From: Faecalicatena fissicatena
GTDB taxonomy: Bacteria > Bacillota > Clostridia > Lachnospirales > Lachnospiraceae
Length of the DNA stretch: 54,000 bases
Direction of reading: 5' to 3'
Assembly: GCA_001028025.1 (NCBI GenBank)
Contig: LDAQ01000021.1
Location: 1 to 54,000 of the forward strand
The first letter of the stretch is position 1; every line of letters begins with the position of its first letter. A program made the position numbers and the translations under genes. Below are positions 1 to 8,312 of the stretch, piece after piece. Below the pieces are notes generated by a model that had not been told where the DNA came from, searched no databases, and saw only the letters and a list, made by a program, of their open reading frames with translations.

Positions 1-78
1 TCATGGTCTACCGTATACTATCGAGCGGATGGAAAACTCTACTGGGATTATCAGACGGTAAAAAATGCAATTGGATAA
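1..78 (+). CDS. C-terminal end of an unidentified protein (cut by window edge)
   Basis: An open frame enters from the left edge and ends at a TAA at 76-78, giving a 25-residue tail rich in Tyr and Trp. No start is visible and the tail is too short to assign to a family. It reads toward the Qat operon on the opposite strand and is separated from it by a shared hairpin, so it is probably a neighbouring convergent gene. Confidence 0.4.
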   Translation, partial: SWSTVYYRADGKLYWDYQTVKNAIG

Positions 79-171
79 GAAAGGTATGAGAAAGATTATT
101 ATTTATGTTTTGTATCATTAGAACCCCGGCGTTTGATGTTGTTCGAGGAAGATAATAAAATAAACACCAAA

Positions 172-207
172 TAGAACCCATCAGCTAACGCTGTTGGGTT
201 CTATTTT
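172..207. terminator. Bidirectional terminator-like hairpin downstream of qatD
   Basis: Nine-base arms TAGAACCCA (172-180) and TGGGTTCTA (195-203) form a perfect stem with a 14-base loop, followed by a short T-run on the plus strand and TTT on the minus strand. It lies between the end of the upstream gene and the convergent qatD, so it probably ends both transcripts. Confidence 0.65.
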
Positions 208-218
208 CGAAAGGAACC

Positions 219-947
219 TTAGGTCAGTATCTCCATAAAATTAGCTTTGATACGTTTTTTTACAGTATCTGTATCCTGATTATATATCGAAGATATATAG
301 GTGTATATATAATCCGTAAAATTAGTGCTATATTTTTCTTGCATTCCGGCTGTAAAGGGGGCATCACTCTCTAAAAGAATACGATTTACTGGAATTTGGG
401 CAATAATCTTTTTTCCTGTTTTGCTTTTTATCATTTGATGATTTATAGAGAAATAATAACCCCTGTCAATACTGATATCAATATTAGATAAACTACCTGT
501 ATACCAATGTAAAATGACCTTCCCTTCAAAGTCTTTCAATGAACTCAAAATATCCGTTTCGGCTTTTCTGCTATGGATACTAAGGATTTTATTATTTCCA
601 GTGCAATAGTTTAAAATACTGTCGAATATCCGCTTTTGAAATTGTTTATCGTGGTCAGAGGTATTTGAATAGTCTAACCCTATTTCCCCTATGTACCTTG
701 TAGTATCACAAAGTGCTTTGAAAAGAGACAGTTGATTTGCATATTTCGTACATAATTCTGGATGAAATCCTAATGCTATTCTTAGATAAGGGTTGTTATC
801 ATATTTTCCAATGTATCTTTTATAGATATCTGGTAAATTTGTAACTGCAATAGTATAAGATTTTTGAGCCGTAATATAATCAATAACAGCTTGTCTGTCA
901 TTATATAAATCAAAATGCATGTGTGCATCCATTTTATAATCAAACAT
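219..947 (-). CDS. qatD: QatD, TatD-like metal-dependent hydrolase of the Qat defence system
   Basis: This 242-residue protein has the TatD nuclease metal-site pattern: HxH at 9-11, the Glu of GEIGLDY at 88, His125 (IHSRKAE), His147 (LHWYTGS) and Asp195 (ESDAPF). TatD proteins are TIM-barrel metal-dependent hydrolases, some acting as DNases. Here it is the last gene of a four-gene operon and its start overlaps the end of qatC by 8 bases, so the two are translationally coupled. In known Qat systems the TatD-like protein is required for phage protection; its substrate is not evident from sequence. It is somewhat shorter than housekeeping TatD (about 255-260 residues), which also argues for the defence paralogue. 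Confidence 0.9.
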   Translation of the reverse strand: MFDYKMDAHMHFDLYNDRQAVIDYITAQKSYTIAVTNLPDIYKRYIGKYDNNPYLRIALGFHPELCTKYANQLSLFKALCDTTRYIGEIGLDYSNTSDHDKQFQKRIFDSILNYCTGNNKILSIHSRKAETDILSSLKDFEGKVILHWYTGSLSNIDISIDRGYYFSINHQMIKSKTGKKIIAQIPVNRILLESDAPFTAGMQEKYSTNFTDYIYTYISSIYNQDTDTVKKRIKANFMEILT

Positions 948-2226
948 TAAATTCCTCCAAATATGCCTTTAACTCATTCATACCATGTTTATACAAGTCA
1001 GTATATTGTATAATATTATTTTCAATCGGTCCAGATTCTTGAATTTTCAAAAAAGCTAATTTAGGTTCAAGTCTAGCAAGTGCAAGTCTATACACTTTCA
1101 AGCTTTCCTTTGCTACGTTGATCTCATGATAATTGCTATATAAATATTCACTTGTATCCGTCAGTCCCCCACGAAGTATAGCGGCTTTTCTGATGGTGCA
1201 AGGCAAACAGTATCCACAATGAAGGGGTTTTGTCCTACCTTTATATCTTCCTACGTCTGGATGAGAACAAGACATAGTGTTTATTAAATTATTCTGTAAA
1301 AAATTAATATTTTCACATTCCGCTATCATTTCCCCTTTAGTTTTAAATTGAAATGGATTATATATTGATACAGAGATACCAAGCATATTCATAAGTAACT
1401 GTAATTTTTTCATGTAATGAGGATGCGTAGTTCTTGTACTACTAGTGCCAAGTCGAGTATGAGTTAATGGGATATTCAACGAGATTAAACCATTTTCCGG
1501 TATATATAACATTACATCCTTCGCCATCGCAGTAGCATATGCAATTGCATGAGAAAAAAACATAAATGACCTCGTCCGTGTTGTATCTTCAACACCATAT
1601 ATGACGGCAGCGTAATTCTGATAGAATTGTTGCTCGACAACGCCATACTTTTCAATAAATTGTGCTTTGAGAATATCTTGATATTCTTTAGTTCCTTTTC
1701 CTCCACCATAGTGGCTAACAAACAACACTTTGCTTTTTTCGCTAGATTCTAATAAATTTATTGCACCTATAAAGGAATCAAGCCCACCAGATAACATACA
1801 TATTTTCTCAAAGGAAGATTTTTCTTTTGTTTGTTTTTTACACCTCTCGTTATATGTTTCTTCTTGTTTAGATAGTTCCCTTTTTCTAAAATGTAAAATC
1901 CATTTATCACCACTTAAAAAACTCAGCATTTCTTCGGTTAAATCTTTAACCTCAAGCCATTTATCAATTGATAATACGGGTACAAACAATTCTATTTCTC
2001 GGCTCCAACAATCCTTCGCATCCTCACGCAAGAATAGTCTGTCTGCTGCAAATACGAATAAAGATAGATACAATAAATCTATCCCTTCATTTGAGTAGAA
2101 TTCTTTCAGATTTCTAATTTTATTCCAAAAAGTATATGAAAAATTATTATTATCATTAATATTTACTATTTTTGCATCTTGAATATCTATAATTTCATCA
2201 GATTCAATCTTGCATAATAATTTCAT
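940..2226 (-). CDS. qatC: QatC, QueC-like 7-cyano-7-deazaguanine synthase homologue of the Qat system
   Basis: This 428-residue protein has a PP-loop ATP pyrophosphatase motif SGGLDS at 146-151. A QueC-type zinc-binding set follows at Cys320, Cys337, Cys340 and Cys343 (CGYCLPC). QueC itself is about 220-240 residues, so roughly 140 extra residues precede the PP-loop; this extension is typical of the defence version. QueC makes preQ0 from 7-carboxy-7-deazaguanine. In Qat the enzyme is thought to run related nucleobase chemistry for defence. No queD, queE or queF lies nearby, which argues against queuosine biosynthesis. It abuts qatB directly and overlaps qatD by 8 bases. Confidence 0.92.
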   Translation of the reverse strand: MKLLCKIESDEIIDIQDAKIVNINDNNNFSYTFWNKIRNLKEFYSNEGIDLLYLSLFVFAADRLFLREDAKDCWSREIELFVPVLSIDKWLEVKDLTEEMLSFLSGDKWILHFRKRELSKQEETYNERCKKQTKEKSSFEKICMLSGGLDSFIGAINLLESSEKSKVLFVSHYGGGKGTKEYQDILKAQFIEKYGVVEQQFYQNYAAVIYGVEDTTRTRSFMFFSHAIAYATAMAKDVMLYIPENGLISLNIPLTHTRLGTSSTRTTHPHYMKKLQLLMNMLGISVSIYNPFQFKTKGEMIAECENINFLQNNLINTMSCSHPDVGRYKGRTKPLHCGYCLPCTIRKAAILRGGLTDTSEYLYSNYHEINVAKESLKVYRLALARLEPKLAFLKIQESGPIENNIIQYTDLYKHGMNELKAYLEEFNV

Positions 2227-2988
2227 TTAGTATTCCTCCAATTCTTTATAACAGCGCAGGTATAGTTCTTGCACTCCAGCTTCGGCAGGCTGTTTTCCAA
2301 ATACCTTGTCTCTCATTTTTTCGGAATTAAACGCTGTTGAAACGGTATTTGATACATATAATTTCATTTCGTTTTCAATTTGTAATATTTTGTTGATATC
2401 ATTGGCGTGCTTCTCGAGACATATTTCCAGATCGTTTAATATCTTACCCCAAATATAATTTTCAACATATTTGCAGAAAACGCAATCCATTAAAGCATCT
2501 GGTATTGTATCTTGAGTTTCAAAAGTCATCTGATTTTCATCCATATAACTATAAATTTCTACTAATGCATTAGTTGCCGCTTCTCTTGCGATGGCATCGT
2601 CTTTTGTATTGGAATCCTTTGCTATATAATTTACTAGTGACGAACATATTTCTTCAACACTCTTATCACGATATTTAATTCCTAATTCGTTGAAGGTTTT
2701 GGAAAATCCTTGAGAAGCCACTTTGGAAAATAAGGTTCCAATATTTACGGCGCCCCTAATTCCAGAACTTGAGCTATGTATTAATCTATTTGCGCCACCA
2801 GATGCTCTTACGAAATTACCGACTGTTTTTTTAGTCCCACTTCCTCCATTACCATTGATATGTTTTGAAAATTCTGTTTTGGTTCCTTTCCAACTGGAAG
2901 GGGGAACTACTTCATTATTATCATCATAATCTTCTGGCAGAAGTCCCTTTTTATCTTTTTGTCCTCCATAACTACTTGATGTACCCAT
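2227..2988 (-). CDS. qatB: QatB, small Qat-system protein with Met-Gly start
   Basis: This 253-residue protein begins MGTSSSYGG, then has a low-complexity Ser/Gly/Lys-rich N-terminal third (to about residue 75) and a helical C-terminal part. It has no recognisable catalytic motif. The opening sequence, the size and the place between a KAP NTPase and a QueC-like gene match QatB. The ATG lies one base from the qatA stop codon and the qatB stop abuts the qatC start. Removal of Met would expose an N-terminal glycine, a plausible conjugation site for a QueC-like partner (inference). Confidence 0.88.
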   Translation of the reverse strand: MGTSSSYGGQKDKKGLLPEDYDDNNEVVPPSSWKGTKTEFSKHINGNGGSGTKKTVGNFVRASGGANRLIHSSSSGIRGAVNIGTLFSKVASQGFSKTFNELGIKYRDKSVEEICSSLVNYIAKDSNTKDDAIAREAATNALVEIYSYMDENQMTFETQDTIPDALMDCVFCKYVENYIWGKILNDLEICLEKHANDINKILQIENEMKLYVSNTVSTAFNSEKMRDKVFGKQPAEAGVQELYLRCYKELEEY

Positions 2989-2989
2989 G

Positions 2990-4810
2990 TTAATTCTCCT
3001 TTAATATTTCATCCAATTTGTCTGCTATCTCAGGGGCATCTTTTTTCCATTTTTCAATCAAAGTAGTGATTTTACTTTTATCTTCACATTCCATATAAAA
3101 TCCCTGTAGTAGTGGAATTAATGGTTTAGTTATCTTGCTACCACTTATTCCATCAAGATATTCAATTGTGCTTAGCTGTAATTCTTTGGTTTTACTTCCC
3201 CATGTTAGGAAAAATTTAGTTCTAGTATTATTTAAGGATTCATCTTGAATCATATCATTATAAAGACCATCCAAAATTTGTATTCTATCAAAATCAGATA
3301 ATTCTTCAATTTGTTGTAAGGCTGTCTTCAAAACCAATTCCGAATGCTTAATCAGACCATCATATATTCTTTGTGCTTGTTCTGACATTTTTTGAATCTT
3401 AGTAATTGATTTATTATCCAAAGACGTTCGCATAAAATAAAAATATTCTTCTAGCGATTCATTTGATAAAATAGGTTCAGTCAGCATCCATGTTCTAACC
3501 CACAAATCATCTTTCCATAAAGCCAATTCTTTAAGCGCATCATAGGTTTTATTTTCAAAGCATTGTAATTCATCTGCTAATTTATTTTCATTCAGTAAAC
3601 TTGCCATTTTTCTAAAAAGTGGTGCTCTAAAATATTCAGCTTCCATAATTTTTGCTAGAACTTTTGTGTTTAAAGTAACCCCTCTATACTGAGCCATTTT
3701 TTTTCGCATATCTACGCTATTAAGAAAGCGTTTACATTGCCGCGGGTTTCCAGTTAATCCTTTTGATAAAATTGGTGATAGTTGTTTTGCCGCTAGAATA
3801 TCATCTTTCAATTTATCAGCAATAGTATCATCAATTTCTTTTACTGTTGAATGTGATAATTCAAATTTTAGGAAATCTTTTTTCTTAATTTTGCTTATCT
3901 CAAAAATAAATTTATCAAATTCAGTTTCATTTAAATGTTCCTGTGCCAATAGGCAAAGTATATAAAATTCTGTTTCTGAATCGCTGAGAGAAGGGATTCT
4001 AATAGGATATTGAATAAGTTTTTCCTGATACTCCTTACCGATATCCATATTTATTCCTTCGATATCATTAAATTTAGTTTTAATTGCATATGCAATATGA
4101 CGTTCGTCTGCACCTATGACGAAAGAAACATTACCAGTAAACAAAAATAATCTCATTGCTTCGAGGGTATCTAATATAGTCGCAGGGCTGCAACGGTCGA
4201 GTTCATCAACAAAGATAACCAGTTTTTCAATTTTTGCATCTTCTAATAATTTAGCAAAGTTATCTCTAAATTCACGAATATCTTCTCGTAATTCCTTGTA
4301 GTCTAAGGAGTCTTTAATATCAGAAACTATGTCATCATATTCAAAATCAGTAGTCTCCTTAGCTACCTTTTCAGCAACACCTCTTATCGCAATATCGGTA
4401 ATTGAACCAATACCACCAGTTAATACCATATCCATACCAAATTTCAACCCGTTTCTTATAAGTTTAAATTTGTCAACACTATCGTATAGGCTCTTTAATG
4501 CTATTTTTGCTTTTCCTGATAACTTTGCTTTTGATTTTATTCCATCGAGAATTGCACCAAGCATAGCTGCTTTAGCATCGTCATATCCTTCATATAGCCA
4601 TCCGTTAAAGAGTAGACATATAGTTCCGTCTTTTTGATTTTCCAACTTTTTTTTGCTCATGTACATTAAGCTGGATTTTCCACTTCCCCAATCACCATAG
4701 AGTCCTATACTCGAAGGCAATAATTTTTTGTCATTGACTGTATCATTTAAAATTTGAATTAAATAATCAAAGTCAAGAAAATCTAATTCTGTTTCACTAT
4801 CTTTCCACAT
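2990..4810 (-). CDS. qatA: QatA, KAP-family P-loop NTPase of the Qat defence system
   Basis: This 606-residue protein has Walker A GDWGSGKSS at 39-47 and a KAP-type Walker B LVIFVDELDR at 197-206. The long insertion between them is typical of KAP NTPases, and residues 119-145 include a hydrophobic Gly-rich segment that could touch membrane. A GGAGG ribosome site lies 7 bases before the ATG at 4810. It is the first gene of a tightly packed operon qatA-qatB-qatC-qatD. KAP NTPases are common in phage-defence loci; in Qat this is the ATPase subunit. The gene is clearly more AT-rich than the 10-50 kb part of the window, which suggests horizontal acquisition. Confidence 0.92.
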   Translation of the reverse strand: MWKDSETELDFLDFDYLIQILNDTVNDKKLLPSSIGLYGDWGSGKSSLMYMSKKKLENQKDGTICLLFNGWLYEGYDDAKAAMLGAILDGIKSKAKLSGKAKIALKSLYDSVDKFKLIRNGLKFGMDMVLTGGIGSITDIAIRGVAEKVAKETTDFEYDDIVSDIKDSLDYKELREDIREFRDNFAKLLEDAKIEKLVIFVDELDRCSPATILDTLEAMRLFLFTGNVSFVIGADERHIAYAIKTKFNDIEGINMDIGKEYQEKLIQYPIRIPSLSDSETEFYILCLLAQEHLNETEFDKFIFEISKIKKKDFLKFELSHSTVKEIDDTIADKLKDDILAAKQLSPILSKGLTGNPRQCKRFLNSVDMRKKMAQYRGVTLNTKVLAKIMEAEYFRAPLFRKMASLLNENKLADELQCFENKTYDALKELALWKDDLWVRTWMLTEPILSNESLEEYFYFMRTSLDNKSITKIQKMSEQAQRIYDGLIKHSELVLKTALQQIEELSDFDRIQILDGLYNDMIQDESLNNTRTKFFLTWGSKTKELQLSTIEYLDGISGSKITKPLIPLLQGFYMECEDKSKITTLIEKWKKDAPEIADKLDEILKEN

Positions 4811-4831
4811 ATGAGAACCTCCAATTTTTAT

Positions 4832-4861
4832 AATATAATGATTTATAAATAGTAGTGTCGA
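4832..4861 (-). promoter_or_regulatory. Candidate promoter of the qat operon
   Basis: On the minus strand TCGACA (plus 4856-4861) is followed after 18 bases by TATATT (plus 4832-4837), about 20 bases before the qatA ATG. The surrounding sequence is very AT-rich, so chance matches are likely and other -10 sites are possible. Confidence 0.35.
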
Positions 4862-5441
4862 TGTTTGAAGAATTACATGAATTTTTGTAAAATATTTATC
4901 AAATTATATCATATATAGATAGAAAGAAACAGTAATATATGAACAACAACACGTTTTCAGGACTGTATTGAAAGACTTGTTACTATGTAATGCGGCTAAC
5001 TTTGCTGTCGATGCTAACACATCATGCTTGTCCTTCTTTTTGCCTCGGTGGAAGTGCCCTCGGACACTTCTCATATTTACACCCTAATGTCCCGATCACG
5101 CACCCAGATATTTCATCATGGGTACGGAAATCCGTGCCATATAGGATGTAAATTGAGCCGAAATGAAGGGAACGAAACAACCGGCAGCATTGCTGGATTT
5201 TCGTCCCTATGCCCTGCCATATGTCCATCTGTTCTCACCCATTTCATGGGTGCAATTTACGGTGCAGATGTCCATAAAATATATCCCGGCAGGGACGGCA
5301 CATGAAAATACACTCGTAGTCAACAGGGTGGTTTCCGAGAGTATTGCGGTGCGGTGCAAACAAATGTGCCACATACCCACAAATCTAAAAATACACAAAA
5401 GTACACAGAATACACTCAGTGTAACGGTTTTGCGACGGTGC

Positions 5442-5477
5442 TTTACACTCAAGAATCACTTGATAAACGAGTGTAAA
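5442..5477. repeat. 9-bp perfect inverted repeat inside the structured region
   Basis: TTTACACTC at 5442-5450 is mirrored by GAGTGTAAA at 5469-5477 with an 18-base loop. It probably forms one stem of the putative intron RNA and is not an independent element. Confidence 0.5.
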
Positions 5478-5722
5478 ACGCTGCTCCATCTCCGCTTACG
5501 CTCCGATAACCGCAGAATTTAAAAACAGGATAAGGTTCCGTGCCTTTGGACTACGTCCAAAGCCGAGCATAGCTCGGACGGATGTCACGTCTTCAACGTG
5601 CCAATTTTCTCCGCTGTATGCGTCGAAAATCCCTTTCTGGGTCGCTACGCTCCTTGCCCTCAAAACATCCCCCGGATGTTTATTTCGGGTCCTGTAACGC
5701 ATCATAGATGCTTAACGAAAAA

Positions 5723-5799
5723 TGGAGTGCATACTGCCAAAATTACATCACACAGACGTTCGCCTTACGGCTCTCTTACTGTGGGCAGTATGCACTCCA
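5723..5799. repeat. 16-bp perfect inverted repeat (long-range stem)
   Basis: TGGAGTGCATACTGCC at 5723-5738 is the exact reverse complement of bases 5784-5799, with a 45-base interior that itself contains CACAG/CTGTG. So long a perfect stem is unlikely by chance. It lies about 100 bases upstream of domain V, where the terminal stems of a group II intron domain IV would be expected. Confidence 0.6.
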
Positions 5800-6174
5800 A
5801 GAAATACAAATCGCTACGCTCTGATTTTGACAGCAAAACGCTAATCCACATCAGAACTATAAACGAAAATTAAAGCTCACCGTCCTCGATTAGTTTTACA
5901 GGGAGCCGGATGCGGGAAAGCCGCACGTCCGGTTCTGAGTGGGGGATGCCCCGTAAGGGGCATATCTACTTACCAAATATATATTTGAATAGTACACCTT
6001 TCGTGAAGGTGGTTCAATATCATCGTGATAGTGGCTCGGTTTTTACATGCAAATGGATTAGGATAAGCGGAATATAAAAAATAACCCGGAGTTGGTATTT
6101 TATAAATAATTCTTGCCGTTGCATTGCTATTGTGCGGACAATTGTGTATACTTATAGCAGGAAAGGAGGCTACC

Positions 6175-6483
6175 ATGATGGCAAAGACGACAAATCTATA
6201 TGTGCGTTTGGAACCGGGGCTGAAAGAACAGGCAGAGAGTGTGCTTGGACAGCTTGGGATACCGGTGTCCAATGCGGTTAATATTTTTTTAAAACAGGTG
6301 GTCATGCAGAGGGGGATTCCCTTTGATGTGAAGCTGCCTGCCGTGAAACCTGTAGAAGCCGGGGCGCTAACAGAAGCAGAAATGAACAAGGAACTGGAAA
6401 AAGGGTACACGGATTTTGTGCAGGGAAAAACAAAACCGGCGGTGCAGGCGTTTGCTGAAATCCGTAAGGATTATAGCCTATGA
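6175..6483 (+). CDS. RelB/DinJ-family antitoxin
   Basis: The 102-residue product starts at ATG 6175, eight bases after an AGGAGG; an in-frame upstream extension lacks a ribosome site. The N-terminal part (TTNLYVRLEPGLKEQAESV) is the ribbon-helix-helix DNA-binding domain of RelB/DinJ antitoxins. The C-terminal tail ending near AFAEIRKDY is the usual toxin-binding and neutralising segment. The stop overlaps the start of the toxin gene as ATGA, giving translational coupling. Pairs of this type repress their own promoter. The tail contains a stretch also found at the end of the CLC gene at 18.9-20.2 kb. Confidence 0.9.
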   Translation: MMAKTTNLYVRLEPGLKEQAESVLGQLGIPVSNAVNIFLKQVVMQRGIPFDVKLPAVKPVEAGALTEAEMNKELEKGYTDFVQGKTKPAVQAFAEIRKDYSL

Positions 6484-6806
6484 CATACCGTGTAGCCCTT
6501 ACGGAACAGGCGGATTCTGATTTACGGGGGATTTATGAGTACATTGCATCCAGCCTCCTGGAACCGGAAAATGCAGCAGGGCAGCTTGACCGTCTGGAAG
6601 AAAATATTTTAAAATTGGCAGATATGCCGGGAAAGTTTAAACTGTATGAGAAAGAACCGTGGCGGAGCAGAGGGCTTCACCAAATGCCAGTGGATCATTT
6701 TATCGTGTTCTATATTCCTGATGAGAAGGAAAAGACAGTTACGGTCATCCGGGTTGTATATGGCGGACGGAACATAGACGTGCAGTTGAGAAAAACGACA
6801 ATATAA
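6480..6806 (+). CDS. RelE/ParE-family toxin
   Basis: This 108-residue protein has the compact RelE/ParE fold pattern: an N-terminal strand and two helices (YRVALTEQADSDLRGIYEYI), then a C-terminal sheet ending in FIVFYIPDEKEKTVTVIRVVYGGRN. RelE-type members cut mRNA on the ribosome and ParE-type members poison gyrase; sequence alone does not settle which. It overlaps the antitoxin stop by four bases and is followed at once by a terminator, so the pair is a self-contained module. Confidence 0.88.
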   Translation: MTYRVALTEQADSDLRGIYEYIASSLLEPENAAGQLDRLEENILKLADMPGKFKLYEKEPWRSRGLHQMPVDHFIVFYIPDEKEKTVTVIRVVYGGRNIDVQLRKTTI

Positions 6807-6822
6807 TATAGTGGTAATGGGA

Positions 6823-6850
6823 AGCATCTCTCCGGGGGTGCTTTCTTTTT
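6823..6850 (+). terminator. Terminator of the toxin-antitoxin operon
   Basis: AGCATC (6823-6828) pairs with GGTGCT (6837-6842), with one G-U pair, followed by a T-rich run to 6850. It lies 17 bases after the toxin stop codon. Confidence 0.65.
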
Positions 6851-6871
6851 GCCCATCTTAAGGAGGTGTGT

Positions 6872-6922
6872 ATGAAATTACCATCCATTTTAGGAATCCG
6901 GGACGGGAACGGCAGAGTGTAG
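6872..6922 (+). pseudogene. 16-codon remnant with strong ribosome site
   Basis: An AAGGAGG site precedes an ATG opening a 16-residue frame (MKLPSILGIRDGNGRV) that stops at 6922. It is probably the start of a deleted gene. Since a phage capsid fragment follows, it may be the first codons of another phage structural gene, but it is too short to identify. Confidence 0.35.
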
Positions 6923-6974
6923 TTGCAGAAGAGACTTAGTCTCTTAACATATTAATTATGGAGGGCTATATTTT

Positions 6975-7187
6975 ATGAGCAGGATTTTAGAATTGAGGGG
7001 TAAGAGAGCAAAAGCATGGGAAGCGGCAAAGGTATTCCCGGATACAAAGCGAGGCAATGATGAATTATTGTCTGCGGAGGATACCGTCACTTATGAAAAG
7101 ATGGAAAAAGATGTGGTGGATTTGGGAAAGGAGATTGAGCGGCCAGACCGCCAGACCGCCATTGACGCGGAACTGAACAGGTTCTGA
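6975..7187 (+). pseudogene. Truncated HK97-type phage major capsid protein (N-terminus only)
   Basis: The 70-residue frame resembles the N-terminal coiled-coil (delta) region that opens HK97-fold major capsid proteins of Clostridia phages: MSRILELRGKRAKAWEAAK, then a charged segment ending KEIERPDRQTAIDAELNRF. The full protein is about 380-420 residues and the whole capsid domain is missing. A ribosome site (GGAGGG) is retained. I infer a deleted prophage or a scrap carried by recombination. Confidence 0.6.
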
Positions 7188-7279
7188 TTTCCGTTGAAAG
7201 ACCAGCCGTTTCTTGCTATACTGAGAGCAGATACGGCTGGGGGAGTCAGCCGGAAATTGAATTTGCGAGGGTAAAATAT

Positions 7280-7864
7280 ATGGCTTTTACGAATTTATTA
7301 TTGGCTCAAAATCGTGATGAATTGCGCCAATGGCTTATGGACAATTACAATAAAGAAAATGAGTGTTGGGTAGTCGTAAAACGTGGGCGTCCGGTTGATA
7401 ATGAAACATTTTGGTATATAGACGCCGTTGAAGAAGCAATGTGCTTTGGCTGGATAGACGGCACTACAAAGAAAATGGACAATGGTATAACAGCACAAAG
7501 ATTAGCCCCCCGACGTAAAGATAGCTTATGGTCTGAATTAAACAAAGAGCGCTGTCGGAGAATGGAACGATTAGGGCGTATGACAGACGCAGGCAGAGCT
7601 GTATTACCCGATATGTCAGAACAGGGATTTGTGATTGATAGGGATATTTTAAAAGCATTACAAGCTGATACGGCAATCTGGGAAAATTTTAAAAAGTTTC
7701 CTCAACTATATCAACGAGTGAGGATTAATACCATCCAGATAAAGAAAGAACAACCGGAATTGTTCAAAAGCCGTTTACGAAAACCACTGGATAACACAAA
7801 AGCTGGTGTCATGTATGGAGAGTGGAATGACAACGGACGTTTGCTTGAAGATTTATCTCAGTAA
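7280..7864 (+). CDS. YdeI/OmpD-associated family protein
   Basis: This 194-residue protein matches the YdeI/OmpD-associated family in length and in landmarks: a Trp-rich N-terminal segment (ENECWVVVKRG), EEAMCFGWIDG at about 55-65, the RLAPRRKDSLWSELNKER block at about 76-93, and a C-terminal helical part. Members are linked to stress and bacteriocin tolerance, but no enzyme activity is established. It stands alone between the capsid remnant and an inverted repeat. The sequence is intact. Confidence 0.8.
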   Translation: MAFTNLLLAQNRDELRQWLMDNYNKENECWVVVKRGRPVDNETFWYIDAVEEAMCFGWIDGTTKKMDNGITAQRLAPRRKDSLWSELNKERCRRMERLGRMTDAGRAVLPDMSEQGFVIDRDILKALQADTAIWENFKKFPQLYQRVRINTIQIKKEQPELFKSRLRKPLDNTKAGVMYGEWNDNGRLLEDLSQ

Positions 7865-7883
7865 TTTTCATGGTAGGATGAAC

Positions 7884-7929
7884 ACTCTAAAAAGCTCGAG
7901 AAATTATTAGTTTTTAGGCTTTTTAGAGT
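7884..7929. terminator. 12-bp perfect inverted repeat after the YdeI-like gene
   Basis: ACTCTAAAAAGC (7884-7895) and GCTTTTTAGAGT (7918-7929) form a perfect stem 20 bases past the gene end. There is no T-run after it on the plus strand, so it may be an imperfect terminator or the end of a lost element. Confidence 0.45.
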
Positions 7930-8019
7930 AATGGTACACAAATCATCTTTGTGATTAAAGGCACTCTGCAATGAATGATATTGGCAATGACCTGGCATGA
8001 GGATAACTCCATTACGATA

Positions 8020-8112
8020 TCAGTCACATAAACGGTGAGTCTTCACTTTTTTTGAAATGGTCGTGGGATCTTTACAGAGGAAGCGGGCAATATCCTTAAA
8101 GTTAGTTCCTCT
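8020..8112 (-). pseudogene. IS30-like transposase fragment
   Basis: On the minus strand a 30-codon stretch reads RGTNFKDIARFLCKDPTTIS and then KKVKTHRLCD before a stop. This matches the N-terminal helix-turn-helix of IS30-type transposases (usually KDPTTISKEVKKHR). Both flanks are full of stops, so only a scrap remains. The rest of 7930-8312 shows no convincing gene. Confidence 0.5.
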
Positions 8113-8312
8113 AAAAGAAGATACTGGTATTTAATAAATTTGGTAAACAGGTGATTAATACTGGAGTTTTATTCTTTATTGAAGTAAGGTTAAGCTGATG
8201 ATAAATAAGAATGAGAAAATGATATAATATCATTTTAGAAAAACTACTTTACTGTAAGGTGGAAAATAAATAACATAGTTATCTCAATGTAATATTAATA
8301 GATCGTGTTGAG

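Larger units (their letters stand above)
5024..5973 (+). ncRNA. Group II intron lacking an intact maturase ORF (5' end not resolved)
   Basis: The 3' end is diagnostic. Bases 5903-5935 fold as a domain V hairpin: an 8-bp lower stem from GAGCCGGA and TCCGGTTC, a two-base CG bulge, a 5-bp upper stem TGCGG/CCGCA and a GAAA-containing loop. Bases 5937-5973 follow as domain VI, with an ATGCCCC/GGGGCAT stem, an unpaired A nine bases from the end, and the 3' terminus AC. Upstream to about 5.02 kb the sequence is dense in short perfect hairpins, for example CACCCAT/ATGGGTG and CCGAG/CTCGG. No reverse transcriptase is readable on either strand. I could not place the 5' GTGYG boundary, so the start given is only where the structured sequence begins. 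Confidence 0.6.

Noticed and set aside
219..2226. qatC and qatD as queuosine biosynthesis and housekeeping TatD genes
   Set aside because: No other queuosine gene is present. The QueC-like protein has a long N-terminal extension and the operon with KAP NTPase and QatB fits Qat.
5024..5873. Several 70-120 codon frames on both strands in the structured region
   Set aside because: They overlap one another, lack ribosome sites and match no family. The region is rich in hairpins and ends in group II intron domains, so they are best read as chance frames in a structured RNA.
5970..6410. 146-codon minus-strand frame over the antitoxin gene
   Set aside because: It is antisense to the RelB gene, which has a clear family match and ribosome site; Ser/Pro-rich composition is typical of a shadow frame.
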